NCBI GenBank assembly: GCA_946184215.1
Contig: CAMHER010000087.1
Span: 1 to 7,724, forward strand
Length of the DNA stretch: 7,724 nt
Direction of reading: 5' to 3'
DNA from: an uncultured Clostridia bacterium
GTDB lineage: Bacteria > Bacillota > Clostridia > Oscillospirales > Oscillospiraceae
Shown here: one piece after another, positions 1-5,816 of the stretch
Position numbering within the stretch: position 1 is the first letter of the stretch
Layout: every line of letters starts with the position of its first letter
The notes under the pieces: model-generated
The model's input: only the letters and a program-made list of their open reading frames with translations
What the model was told of the DNA's origin: nothing
The model's database searches: none
Position numbers and translations under genes: made by a program

Positions 1-830
1 CGCTGAACCCGCCCACGATGCAGCGCAAGCGCTACAAGATCGTCCCGACCAAGAAGCCCAAGAAGGTCGCCATCATCGGCGGCGGCGTCGGCGGTATGGA
101 GTGCGCGCTGGTTCTGAAAAAGCGCGGCCACAACCCCGTCATCTTCGAGAAGGAAGACAAGCTCGGCGGTCTGTTCCTCACAGCCTCCGCGATGACCTTC
201 AAGGAGAACGACAAAGAGCTGCTTCGCTGGTACGACAGAGAGATCAAAAAGGCCGGCATCGAGATCCGCTACAATACCGAAGTCAACGACCTCGGCACCA
301 TCAAGCGCGGCTTTGACGAGATCATCGTCTGCACCGGCTCCGTTCCCAGAACGATGCCTCAGATCAAGGGCTTCGAGAAGACCCGCACCTTCCGCGAACT
401 GCTCCGTGAGAAGAAGGTCGAGGGCGACAAGATCGTCTTCCTCGGCGGCGGCCAGTCCTCCTGCGAGGCGGCTTACGACCTGGTTCTGGCCGGCAAGCAC
501 CCCGTCATTGTCGAGTACGGCAACGACCTGGTCGCGGCGCAGGCCACCTGCCTTGCGAATACCTCCTTCCTGCGTGACGCGATGGAGTATCACAAGGTTC
601 CCGTCTACCTGCACAGCACGATCACCGAGATCGGCGACGGCTACTGCATGATCAAGACTCCGGACGGCACCTTCCGTCAGGAGTGCGACGCCGTTATCAA
701 CGGCATCGGCTTTGTGCCGGCTCCCGTCGGCGAGAAGGGCGCCCACGTCCACCGTGTCGGCGACTGTGTTGCCATCGGCAACCTGCGCACCGTCATCTGG
801 CGTGCCTGGGACGTCTGCATGCGCATCTGA
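1..830 (+). CDS. NADH:flavin oxidoreductase, Old Yellow Enzyme / enoate reductase type (C-terminal part; 5' end outside window)
   Basis: This is the C-terminal half of a flavin- and Fe-S-containing oxidoreductase of the 2,4-dienoyl-CoA reductase/enoate reductase family. These cytoplasmic enzymes reduce activated C=C bonds with NAD(P)H. The frame is open to the left edge (first full codon at 3), so the ATG at 18 is internal. The first residues read LNPP. In this family a similar C-x-x-NP segment carries the last Fe-S cysteine, which would then lie just outside the window. Visible motifs are a Rossmann dinucleotide site (VAIIGGGVGGME, with an acidic residue in VIFEKE), a second NAD(P) site (IVFLGGGQSSCEAA), and a C-terminal HRVGDCVAIGN motif that contacts FAD. 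The missing N-terminal half should be a TIM barrel with FMN. The substrate cannot be read from this part; enoate, dienoyl-CoA and bile-acid or other xenobiotic reductases all share this architecture. A terminator follows 14 nt after the stop, so it ends its transcription unit. Confidence 0.88.
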   Translation, partial: LNPPTMQRKRYKIVPTKKPKKVAIIGGGVGGMECALVLKKRGHNPVIFEKEDKLGGLFLTASAMTFKENDKELLRWYDREIKKAGIEIRYNTEVNDLGTIKRGFDEIIVCTGSVPRTMPQIKGFEKTRTFRELLREKKVEGDKIVFLGGGQSSCEAAYDLVLAGKHPVIVEYGNDLVAAQATCLANTSFLRDAMEYHKVPVYLHSTITEIGDGYCMIKTPDGTFRQECDAVINGIGFVPAPVGEKGAHVHRVGDCVAIGNLRTVIWRAWDVCMRI

Positions 831-844
831 TCGAAACATACAAC

Positions 845-878
845 AAAAAAGGTATGGCCTTCCGGCCATACCTTTTTT
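845..878 (+). terminator. Rho-independent terminator of the oxidoreductase gene
   Basis: A perfect 15-bp stem (845-859 with 864-878) closes a TTCC loop. The stem has a GGTATGGCC core, flanked by six A on the left and six T on the right. It lies 14 nt after the stop codon. Because the A-tract mirrors the T-tract, it could also work on the opposite strand, but no minus-strand gene ends here. Confidence 0.92.
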
Positions 879-911
879 GCTGCCTTCAGAAAAACAGGGG
901 AACAGCGATCA

Positions 912-943
912 AAGAAGAGCTGTCAGGGAAGACAGCTCTTCTT
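912..943 (+). terminator. Second hairpin in tandem, probable back-up terminator
   Basis: Bases 912-924 pair perfectly with 931-943 (13 bp) around the loop AGGGAA. They are followed by a T-rich but interrupted tail reaching TTTTT at 954-958. It sits 33 nt after the first terminator and ahead of spoVAD. If the proposed forespore promoter at 942-970 is real, the hairpin is outside the spoVAD mRNA and most likely stops read-through from the oxidoreductase gene. If spoVAD is instead transcribed from further upstream, it could act as a leader attenuator. Confidence 0.6.
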
Positions 944-970
944 ATATTTCTGCTTTTTCGGGGAAAGCTA
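942..970 (+). promoter_or_regulatory. Candidate sigma-F/sigma-G type promoter for spoVAD-spoVAE
   Basis: TTATA at 942-946 and GGGAAAGCTA at 961-970 are separated by 14 nt. This resembles the forespore sigma-F pattern (GYWTA, about 14-15 nt, GGnrAnAnTR) with one mismatch in each element. A start near 977 would leave a short leader containing the ribosome binding site GAGGTG (989-994). Known spoVA operons are read by the forespore factor sigma-G, whose sites overlap in sequence with those of sigma-F. The match comes from consensus comparison by eye and is tentative. Confidence 0.35.
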
Positions 971-1000
971 ACGGCACAGAAAACGAGCGAGGTGTTTAAA

Positions 1001-2017
1001 ATGGGAAAACGTTTGGGCAGACAGACAGTACTCCTCTCGATGCCGCCGGTGATCCGGGGCTATGCCGCCGTAGCGGGAAAAAAAGAAGGGGAAGGGCCGC
1101 TGGGAGAATGCTTTGACTATGTCTCGGAGGATTCGTATTTCGGCGAGCAGAGCTGGGAAAAGGCCGAGAGCCATATGCTGCGGCAGTGCTTTTCCCTGGC
1201 CTGTGACAAGGCAAAGCTCCCACCGTCGGAGCTGGACTATATCTTCTCCGGGGATCTGCTGAACCAGTGCATCAGCTCCGCTTTTGCCATGCGCGACACG
1301 GCCGTGCCCTATTTCGGCACCTACGGCGCCTGCTCCACCATGGCAGAGACGCTTTCTCTCGGCGCGATGCTGATCGAGGGCGGCTTTGCCTCCCGGGTCT
1401 GCGCGCTGACAGGCTCCCATTTCTGCTCGGCCGAGCGGCAGTACCGCTTTCCGCTGGAATATGGCGGTCTGCGGGCGCCGACCGCCCAGTGGACCGTCAC
1501 AGGCTCGGGAGCGGTTGTGCTTGGCTCAAAGGGAAAGGGACCGCGCATCACACACGTCACGACGGGCGTGATCTGCGACGCCGGGATCGACGACGTCGCC
1601 AACATGGGCGCGGCCATGGCACCGGCCGCCCATGCCACGCTGACGGCGCACTTCGCGGACACCGGAAGAAGCTTTGAAGACTATGACGCCGTGTTTACGG
1701 GTGACCTCGGCGCCATCGGCCATGATATCCTGCAGTCGCTGCTGCACAAGGACGGCTATGACACCGGCGTGAAATATATGGACTGCGGCATGCTGATCTA
1801 TGACGTCAAGACCCAGGGGGTCAACAGCGGCGGCAGCGGCTGCGGATGCAGCGCTTCGGTCCTCTGCGCGCATATCCTGCCGGCGATCGAAAAGGGGATC
1901 TGGAAGCGCGTGCTTTTTGCCGCGACCGGCGCGCTGATGTCACCGACAAGCGCTCAGCAGGGCGAGAGCATCCCCGGCATCTGTCATGCCGTGGTTATTG
2001 AAAGCGGGGTGGAATGA
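1001..2017 (+). CDS. spoVAD: Stage V sporulation protein AD (SpoVAD), dipicolinic acid-binding component
   Basis: SpoVAD is a thiolase-fold protein of the spore inner membrane machinery that moves Ca-dipicolinic acid into the forespore and releases it at germination; the Bacillus homologue binds dipicolinic acid. The 338-residue product is about the length of the B. subtilis protein and is collinear with the family. It has a near N-terminal GRQT segment, YGACSTM with Cys at residue 111, GSHFCSAERQYRFPLEYGG followed by PTAQWTVTGSGA, the FTGDLGAIGHD segment, and a Gly/Ser/Cys-rich SGGSGCGCSAS stretch ahead of the C-terminal GALMSP. The thiolase catalytic set does not look complete, as expected for a ligand-binding member. 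The ATG at 1001 is chosen because GAGGTG (989-994) lies 6 nt upstream and because of the family length; the frame is open further upstream but runs through the terminators. The gene overlaps spoVAE by 4 nt. spoVAC is not upstream. Confidence 0.96.
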   Translation: MGKRLGRQTVLLSMPPVIRGYAAVAGKKEGEGPLGECFDYVSEDSYFGEQSWEKAESHMLRQCFSLACDKAKLPPSELDYIFSGDLLNQCISSAFAMRDTAVPYFGTYGACSTMAETLSLGAMLIEGGFASRVCALTGSHFCSAERQYRFPLEYGGLRAPTAQWTVTGSGAVVLGSKGKGPRITHVTTGVICDAGIDDVANMGAAMAPAAHATLTAHFADTGRSFEDYDAVFTGDLGAIGHDILQSLLHKDGYDTGVKYMDCGMLIYDVKTQGVNSGGSGCGCSASVLCAHILPAIEKGIWKRVLFAATGALMSPTSAQQGESIPGICHAVVIESGVE

Positions 2018-2385
2018 TGGACGTGCTGCTTCCATATGTAAAGGCTTTTCTGGTCGGCGGCCTGCTTTGCGTGATCGGCCAGGTGTTGATTGACCGGACT
2101 CGCCTGACGCCCGCGAGGATCCTGACAAGCTATGTTGTCGCCGGCGTCGTGCTCGGCGCCTTGGGCCTGTATCAGCCGCTGGTCGACTTTGCCGGGGCCG
2201 GGGCCAGTGTACCGCTGACAGGCTTTGGTAATCTGCTGGCGAAGGGCATCCGGGAGGCTGTGGCGGAAAAGGGGCTGATCGGCGTCTTCACCGGGGGGAT
2301 CGGCGCTGCGGCGGGCGGCATCTGTGCTGCGGTGTTTTTTGCGCTGCTGGCCGCACTTCTTTTCCGGTCCAGAGAAAAGAAATAA
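2014..2385 (+). CDS. spoVAE: Stage V sporulation protein AE (SpoVAE/SpoVAEb), membrane component of the dipicolinic acid channel
   Basis: This 123-residue integral membrane protein belongs to the SpoVAC/SpoVAEb family and acts with SpoVAD in dipicolinic acid transport across the forespore/spore inner membrane. Hydrophobic segments are seen at about residues 8-26, 35-54 and 97-117, with a weaker one near 59-75. The loop GASVPLTGFGNLLAKG (about 64-79) is the family's diagnostic motif. The C-terminus is basic (RSREKK). The start overlaps the spoVAD stop (ATGA at 2014-2017), so translation is probably coupled. A second ATG at 2017 is an equally acceptable start that removes one Met. A GGGGTGG purine stretch just upstream can serve as the ribosome binding site. 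A terminator follows after 15 nt, so the unit ends here. SpoVAEa, AF and AB, found in Bacillus operons, do not follow. Confidence 0.93.
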   Translation: MMDVLLPYVKAFLVGGLLCVIGQVLIDRTRLTPARILTSYVVAGVVLGALGLYQPLVDFAGAGASVPLTGFGNLLAKGIREAVAEKGLIGVFTGGIGAAAGGICAAVFFALLAALLFRSREKK

Positions 2386-2400
2386 ATTATGTAAACCAAT

Positions 2401-2430
2401 GAAAAGAGACTGCTCACGCAGTCTCTTTTC
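2401..2430 (+). terminator. Terminator of spoVAD-spoVAE
   Basis: A perfect 13-bp stem (2401-2413 with 2418-2430) encloses the loop TCAC. The T-run lies inside the 3' arm (CTCTTTTC), opposite a matching A-run. It starts 15 nt after the spoVAE stop, and only 5 nt separate it from the -35 box of the next gene's promoter. Confidence 0.85.
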
Positions 2431-2435
2431 CTGAT

Positions 2436-2464
2436 TTGACAGGGATGGGAGAAACAACTATAAT
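2436..2464 (+). promoter_or_regulatory. Perfect-consensus sigma-A promoter
   Basis: TTGACA (2436-2441) and TATAAT (2459-2464) are separated by exactly 17 nt, matching the housekeeping consensus at all 12 positions. The start is expected near 2471, giving a leader of about 27 nt with AAAGAGG (2482-2488) ahead of the ATG at 2498. No extra operator palindrome was noticed, so strong constitutive or regulator-repressed expression is inferred. Confidence 0.88.
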
Positions 2465-2497
2465 ATTGATATCTTCTGATAAAAGAGGTTGAAGCGC

Positions 2498-3310
2498 ATG
2501 GAGAAGCCCAGCCTTGACAAGCTCAAAAACAAAGGAACGGTGGCCACTGCGGCGACGATTGCGGCGGCGGGGGTGCTGATCGGCGGAGCCTTTGAGGCCC
2601 CGGCTGATATCCTGAAAAACGATGAGATGGCTCCCGCGCCTGCCCCGATCGTCGAGGTGCTGGACGCCCAGGCCGAGCCGGACGACGGAGACGGCGGGGA
2701 CGAAACGGTCGCCGAAGAGGAAGAGGAGAAGAAAAAGGGCGGCGTTCGCGCCAAAACGCGGGAGCTGATTTTGCGCATGCCGCTTGCTGTGCGCGCCTGT
2801 GTGGCCGTGCCCCTGTGGTGCGTGGGCTGGGCGATCATCAGCCTTGCCTCGCTGCTGTGGGCAGGAGTGATCTCGCCCGTCGGTTCGGAAATCCTCAAAT
2901 GGGTGCTGATCGGGCTGATGATCCTCTCTGCCGTGGCGCTCACGGTCAAGACCGTGTTTCCTAAAACACCGCTGAAAAAGATCCTGAATCGGCGCACGCT
3001 TCTGTGGGTGCTGGGGGGATCGACCCTCTTCTGCATCGCCAACGTCGTGCTGCAGAAGCTGTATCCCGATGCGCCGAGACTCTATGATATCGCCCGCGTC
3101 GTTGCGTCCGCGGCCCTGCTCGTCAGCGCGCTGATTCCGGTGCTGAAGCACGAGCAAAAGGAGCGGCAGAAGTGCGCGGAGGAGGAGAAGGCCGCGCGGG
3201 AAGCGGAGGAGGCCGCGGCTCTCGAGGCCGAGATCGAAACACCGGAGCAGGCCCAGGCGCGTGTCGAGCGCGAAATCCTGGAGCTGGCCGACAGCGTGAG
3301 TTTTCGATAA
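2498..3310 (+). CDS. Unrecognised multi-spanning membrane protein with acidic linker and C-terminal coiled coil
   Basis: I do not recognise the family of this 270-residue protein. Visible parts, in order: a basic N-terminus (1-13); an Ala/Gly-rich, weakly hydrophobic stretch (14-32); a Pro/Ala then strongly acidic linker (about 43-77, ending in five Glu) followed by a basic patch (KKKGGVRAKTR, 78-88); four clear hydrophobic helices (about 97-125, 132-153, 167-186, 198-216); and a charged Ala/Glu/Lys/Arg-rich tail (217-270) likely to form a coiled coil. Basic residues before helix 1 and after helix 4 fit both ends being cytoplasmic with four spans. In that case the 14-32 stretch would not cross the membrane. 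No catalytic motif or metal-binding cluster was seen. ATG 2498 is preferred because AGAGG (2484-2488) is 9 nt upstream; TTG at 2489 directly abuts that site. It is a single-gene unit with its own ideal promoter and terminator. A structural or scaffold role is possible but unproven. Confidence 0.85.
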   Translation: MEKPSLDKLKNKGTVATAATIAAAGVLIGGAFEAPADILKNDEMAPAPAPIVEVLDAQAEPDDGDGGDETVAEEEEEKKKGGVRAKTRELILRMPLAVRACVAVPLWCVGWAIISLASLLWAGVISPVGSEILKWVLIGLMILSAVALTVKTVFPKTPLKKILNRRTLLWVLGGSTLFCIANVVLQKLYPDAPRLYDIARVVASAALLVSALIPVLKHEQKERQKCAEEEKAAREAEEAAALEAEIETPEQAQARVEREILELADSVSFR

Positions 3311-3323
3311 AATCGGTATATAT

Positions 3324-3355
3324 GCAAAACGCAGCCCGATCGGGCTGCGTTTTGC
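3324..3355. terminator. Bidirectional terminator between convergent genes
   Basis: This is a 32-nt perfect palindrome centred on GATC, with 14-16 bp of stem, a GC-rich core (GCAGCCCGA) and outer A-tract/T-tract arms. It begins 13 nt after the plus-strand membrane protein stop and ends 6 nt from the minus-strand Nudix gene stop. It can therefore end both transcripts. Confidence 0.88.
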
Positions 3356-3361
3356 TGTGTA

Positions 3362-3832
3362 TCAGATGGAGAGAGGCTTCCCGTCGAGTACGGCTTCAAC
3401 AAGCACGTCGCCCCGATAACGGAGCTTGAGCGAAAAGAAGGGATGCTCCTCTGCCAAGAGGCGCAGAAAGACTTTGTCGCCCTCCCAGAGGGGGAGAGAA
3501 AGGATTTCGTCGCGGCGCTTCCAGGCCAGCACGCCCTCGCTGCACTCACGCAGTTCGCCGGAAAAGCTGTCCGAGGTGAACAGGTGCATATACTCCGTGC
3601 CCCACTCGTCCGAGACGAAGGTCACGATGCCGCGAAAGCGCCACTTGAGAAGGCGCAGCCCGGTCTCCTCGTATACCTCGCGCAGCAGGCATTCCTCCGG
3701 ACTTTCGCCCTCCTCAAAGCCGCCGCCGACGCCGATCCATTTTCCGGCGTTTTCGTCCGCGGCTTTTTTCACGCGGTGCAGCATCAGCACCTCGTCGCCG
3801 CGCTCAAGATAGCAAAGCGTCGTGTTGCGCAT
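3362..3832 (-). CDS. Nudix hydrolase, MutT / 8-oxo-dGTP diphosphatase type
   Basis: This predicted cytoplasmic pyrophosphohydrolase has 156 residues. The Nudix box is complete at residues 37-59, fitting G-x5-E-x7-REUxEExGU exactly (G37, E43, R51, E52, E55, E56, G58, L59), so the Mg-binding and catalytic Glu residues are present. The N-terminal pattern, LCYLERGDEVLMLHR followed by GKWIGVGGG, resembles proteins annotated as 8-oxo-dGTP diphosphatases, which hydrolyse oxidised dGTP to keep it out of DNA. Other nucleotide or dinucleotide substrates cannot be excluded. The frame extends upstream to 3961, but the start at 3832 is chosen for three reasons. The domain begins there, a purine-rich site (AAGGGGG, 3843-3849) lies 10 nt before it, and a good promoter at 3867-3895 would start the mRNA near 3860, after the earlier start codons. 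It converges on the membrane protein gene and diverges from the ABC genes. Confidence 0.92.
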   Translation of the reverse strand: MRNTTLCYLERGDEVLMLHRVKKAADENAGKWIGVGGGFEEGESPEECLLREVYEETGLRLLKWRFRGIVTFVSDEWGTEYMHLFTSDSFSGELRECSEGVLAWKRRDEILSLPLWEGDKVFLRLLAEEHPFFSLKLRYRGDVLVEAVLDGKPLSI

Positions 3833-3866
3833 TTGCTCTGCGCCCCCTTCCCGGAGAGATGAGGGC

Positions 3867-3895
3867 ATTATAGCATGGAAAACGGGAAGATTCAA
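3867..3895 (-). promoter_or_regulatory. Sigma-A promoter of the Nudix gene
   Basis: On the minus strand, TTGAAT (3895-3890) and TATAAT (3872-3867) are 17 nt apart, with TGC directly before the -10 (an extended -10). The predicted start near 3860 gives a leader of about 28 nt and rules out the longer upstream starts for the Nudix protein. Confidence 0.8.
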
Positions 3896-3910
3896 CCGAA
3901 GAGCGGTTGA
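3892..3910. repeat. Inverted repeat between divergent promoters, candidate operator
   Basis: TCAACCG (3892-3898) and CGGTTGA (3904-3910) form a 7-5-7 inverted repeat. Each arm overlaps the -35 box of one of the two divergent promoters, so a dimeric regulator bound here would cover both. Part of the symmetry (TCAA/TTGA) follows automatically from the two -35 sequences. The extra CCG/CGG pairs are what suggest an operator. No regulator gene is in the window. Confidence 0.4.
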
Positions 3911-3935
3911 CGGGAAGCCGTGCAGCAGGTATAAT
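3907..3935 (+). promoter_or_regulatory. Sigma-A promoter of the ABC exporter genes
   Basis: TTGACG (3907-3912) and TATAAT (3930-3935) are 17 nt apart, matching consensus at 11 of 12 positions. The start is expected near 3942, about 45 nt before the preferred ABC start codon. Its -35 box lies 11 nt from that of the divergent Nudix promoter. Confidence 0.82.
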
Positions 3936-3986
3936 ACAGATCGCTGGTTATTTTGGAACATTTAGATGCATTTTTTTGGTGAAACA

Positions 3987-5816
3987 ATGGCAAATCCGGA
4001 AAAAAGGCAAAAGAATAAAGCAACACGCATGCTGATGTGGCGCTTCCTGAAGGGGAGCAAACGGTTTTTCTTCATCAGCATGCTTTGCGCCGCGCTGGCC
4101 GCGCTGGCCGATATGATCTCGCCGCAGATCATCCGCGCCGCCATCGACAACGCCATCGGCGGAAAGCCGGCGGAGTTTCCTGCCTGGGTCATGCGCGGCA
4201 TCGACGCGATCGGCGGCTTTTCGTATCTCGGTGAGCACCTGTGGATCATGGCGCTTGGCGTGGTGGTCGTTGCCGCCATCAAGGTGACAAGCCAGTACAT
4301 CTTCCGCGTCAGCAATACCAAGGCGTCCGAAACGCTGGTCAAGACCATGCGCGACACGGCGTTTTCCCATATCGAGCACCTGCCCTTTTCCTGGCACATG
4401 AAAAACCGCACGGGCGACATCATCCAGCGCTGCACCTCCGATATCGACACCATGAAAAACTTTGTTTCCGAGCAACTGACGAATGTGTTCCGCATCCTTG
4501 TCATGCTGATTCTGAGCCTGGTGTTCATGTTCTCCATGGATGTGCCGCTGACGCTGATTGCTTTTATCCCGATGCCCTTCATCATCGCCTACTCGCTTCA
4601 TTTCCACACCAAGTTCCGCCAGGGCTTCATGGACTGCGATGAGAACGAGGGTAAGCTCTCGACCATGGCGCAGGAAAACCTGACGGGCGTACGCGTCGTG
4701 CGTGCGTTTGGCCGCGAGCGTTTTGAAAAGGACAAATTCGAGGCGCAGAACGAATACTATACCTCGCTGTGGGAAAAGCTCGGCGCGATCATGAGCCGTT
4801 TCTGGAGCACGTCCGACGTCCTCTCCGGCACGCAGGTGATGCTGGTTGTCGTCTTTGGCGCGATCTTCTGCATCCGCGGGCGGATGGAGGCCGGCGAATA
4901 TGTGGCCTTTATCTCCTATAACGCGATGCTGATGTGGCCGATCCGCATGCTCGGCCGAATGATCGCGGAGATGAGCAAGGCCGGCGTCTCGATCGAGCGC
5001 ATCCGCTATATCATGGACTCTCCCGTCGAGCAGGACCCGCCGGACGCGCTCACGCCGGAAATCAGCGGTGATATCGCATTTGATCACGTCTCCTTCGCCT
5101 ACGAAAACTGTCCGCCGATGCTGCAGGACGTCAGCTTTTCGATGGAAGCGGGCACCACGCTCGGCATCCTCGGGGGCACGGGCAGCGGCAAGTCCACGAT
5201 GATGTACCTGCTCGACAAGCTCTATCCGCTTGAAGAGGGGAAGGGGACGATCACCGTCGGCGGCGTCGACATCCGCAAGATCAAGACGGACTGGCTGCGC
5301 AAGCATATCGGCATCGTCCTGCAGGAGCCGTTTCTGTTCTCCCGTACGATCAGCGAAAACATCGCCATCGCCTGCGACGGAACGGATCTGACCAGCATCA
5401 AGGCCGCGGCTGCCGCCGCCTGTCTCGACGAGACGGTCGAGAGCTTTGCAAAGGGATATGATACCTTCGTCGGCGAGCGCGGCGTTACGCTCTCCGGCGG
5501 ACAGAAGCAGCGCGCTGCGATCGCCCGCACACTGACGGGCAACACGCCGATCATGATCTTTGACGACTCGCTCTCCGCCGTCGACACCGAGACGGACGCG
5601 AAGATCCGCGCCGCGCTGGAGGAACGATTCGGCACCGCCTCGATCATCCTGATCTCCCACCGCATCACGACCCTGTCCAAGGCCGACAAGATCCTTGTGC
5701 TGGAAAACGGCCGGATCGTCGAGCAGGGTACGCATGAGGAGCTGAAAGGCGCCGGCGGCATCTACCAGAGCATTTACGAGATCCAGTCCGGCACGGCAAA
5801 GGAGGCGCAGGTATGA
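3987..5816 (+). CDS. ABC exporter half-transporter, heterodimer subunit with degenerate catalytic site
   Basis: A type IV (ABCB-like) exporter subunit of 609 residues: a six-helix membrane domain (about 1-320) fused to an ATPase domain (about 360-605). ATPase motifs: Walker A GGTGSGKS (396-403, Lys402), Q-loop Gln446, signature LSGGQ (502-506), Walker B IMIFD ending at Asp526, Asp527 where catalytic Glu is normal, and H-loop His558. Asp replacing Glu with an intact signature is typical of one half of heterodimeric exporters such as TM287/288, BmrCD and LmrCD. It should pair with the next gene product to export drugs, lipids or peptides from the cytoplasm or inner leaflet; the substrate cannot be inferred. 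ATG 3987 is preferred: GGTGA (3978-3982) fits the 3' half of a full Shine-Dalgarno sequence. ATG 3966, in frame and adding seven residues, is the alternative. The gene overlaps its partner by 4 nt. Confidence 0.95.
   Translation: MANPEKRQKNKATRMLMWRFLKGSKRFFFISMLCAALAALADMISPQIIRAAIDNAIGGKPAEFPAWVMRGIDAIGGFSYLGEHLWIMALGVVVVAAIKVTSQYIFRVSNTKASETLVKTMRDTAFSHIEHLPFSWHMKNRTGDIIQRCTSDIDTMKNFVSEQLTNVFRILVMLILSLVFMFSMDVPLTLIAFIPMPFIIAYSLHFHTKFRQGFMDCDENEGKLSTMAQENLTGVRVVRAFGRERFEKDKFEAQNEYYTSLWEKLGAIMSRFWSTSDVLSGTQVMLVVVFGAIFCIRGRMEAGEYVAFISYNAMLMWPIRMLGRMIAEMSKAGVSIERIRYIMDSPVEQDPPDALTPEISGDIAFDHVSFAYENCPPMLQDVSFSMEAGTTLGILGGTGSGKSTMMYLLDKLYPLEEGKGTITVGGVDIRKIKTDWLRKHIGIVLQEPFLFSRTISENIAIACDGTDLTSIKAAAAAACLDETVESFAKGYDTFVGERGVTLSGGQKQRAAIARTLTGNTPIMIFDDSLSAVDTETDAKIRAALEERFGTASIILISHRITTLSKADKILVLENGRIVEQGTHEELKGAGGIYQSIYEIQSGTAKEAQV

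Noticed and set aside
901..924. Alternative pairing ACAGC (902-906) with GCTGT (919-923) as an anti-terminator
   Set aside because: It is only 5 bp and arises from a short repeat of ACAGC. It cannot compete with the 13-bp hairpin.
683..1000. N-terminal extension of the SpoVAD frame back into the oxidoreductase gene
   Set aside because: The extension crosses two hairpins and reads as Arg/His-rich shadow sequence. The ATG at 1001 has a good ribosome binding site and gives the usual SpoVAD length.
2414..3157. 247-codon and 194-codon minus-strand frames opposite the membrane protein
   Set aside because: They have low-complexity composition, no promoter or ribosome binding site, and run across the terminator and sigma-A promoter region. 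The plus-strand gene has all expected signals.
3833..3961. 43-residue N-terminal extension of the Nudix protein
   Set aside because: It would require translation of sequence upstream of the predicted transcription start and across the gene's own promoter.
3942..3986. BmrB-like leader peptide or attenuator ahead of the ABC exporter
   Set aside because: The leader is only about 45 nt. Its one upstream ATG (3966) is in frame with the transporter, and no terminator hairpin lies between promoter and gene.
3948..5735. 595-codon open frame on the minus strand opposite the first ABC gene
   Set aside because: It is rich in Asp, Arg, His and Gln with no family resemblance, as expected for the mirror frame of a GC-rich gene. 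A similar open frame lies opposite the second ABC gene (6152-7645), and the two share a LLDDPAV segment only because the sense genes are paralogous.
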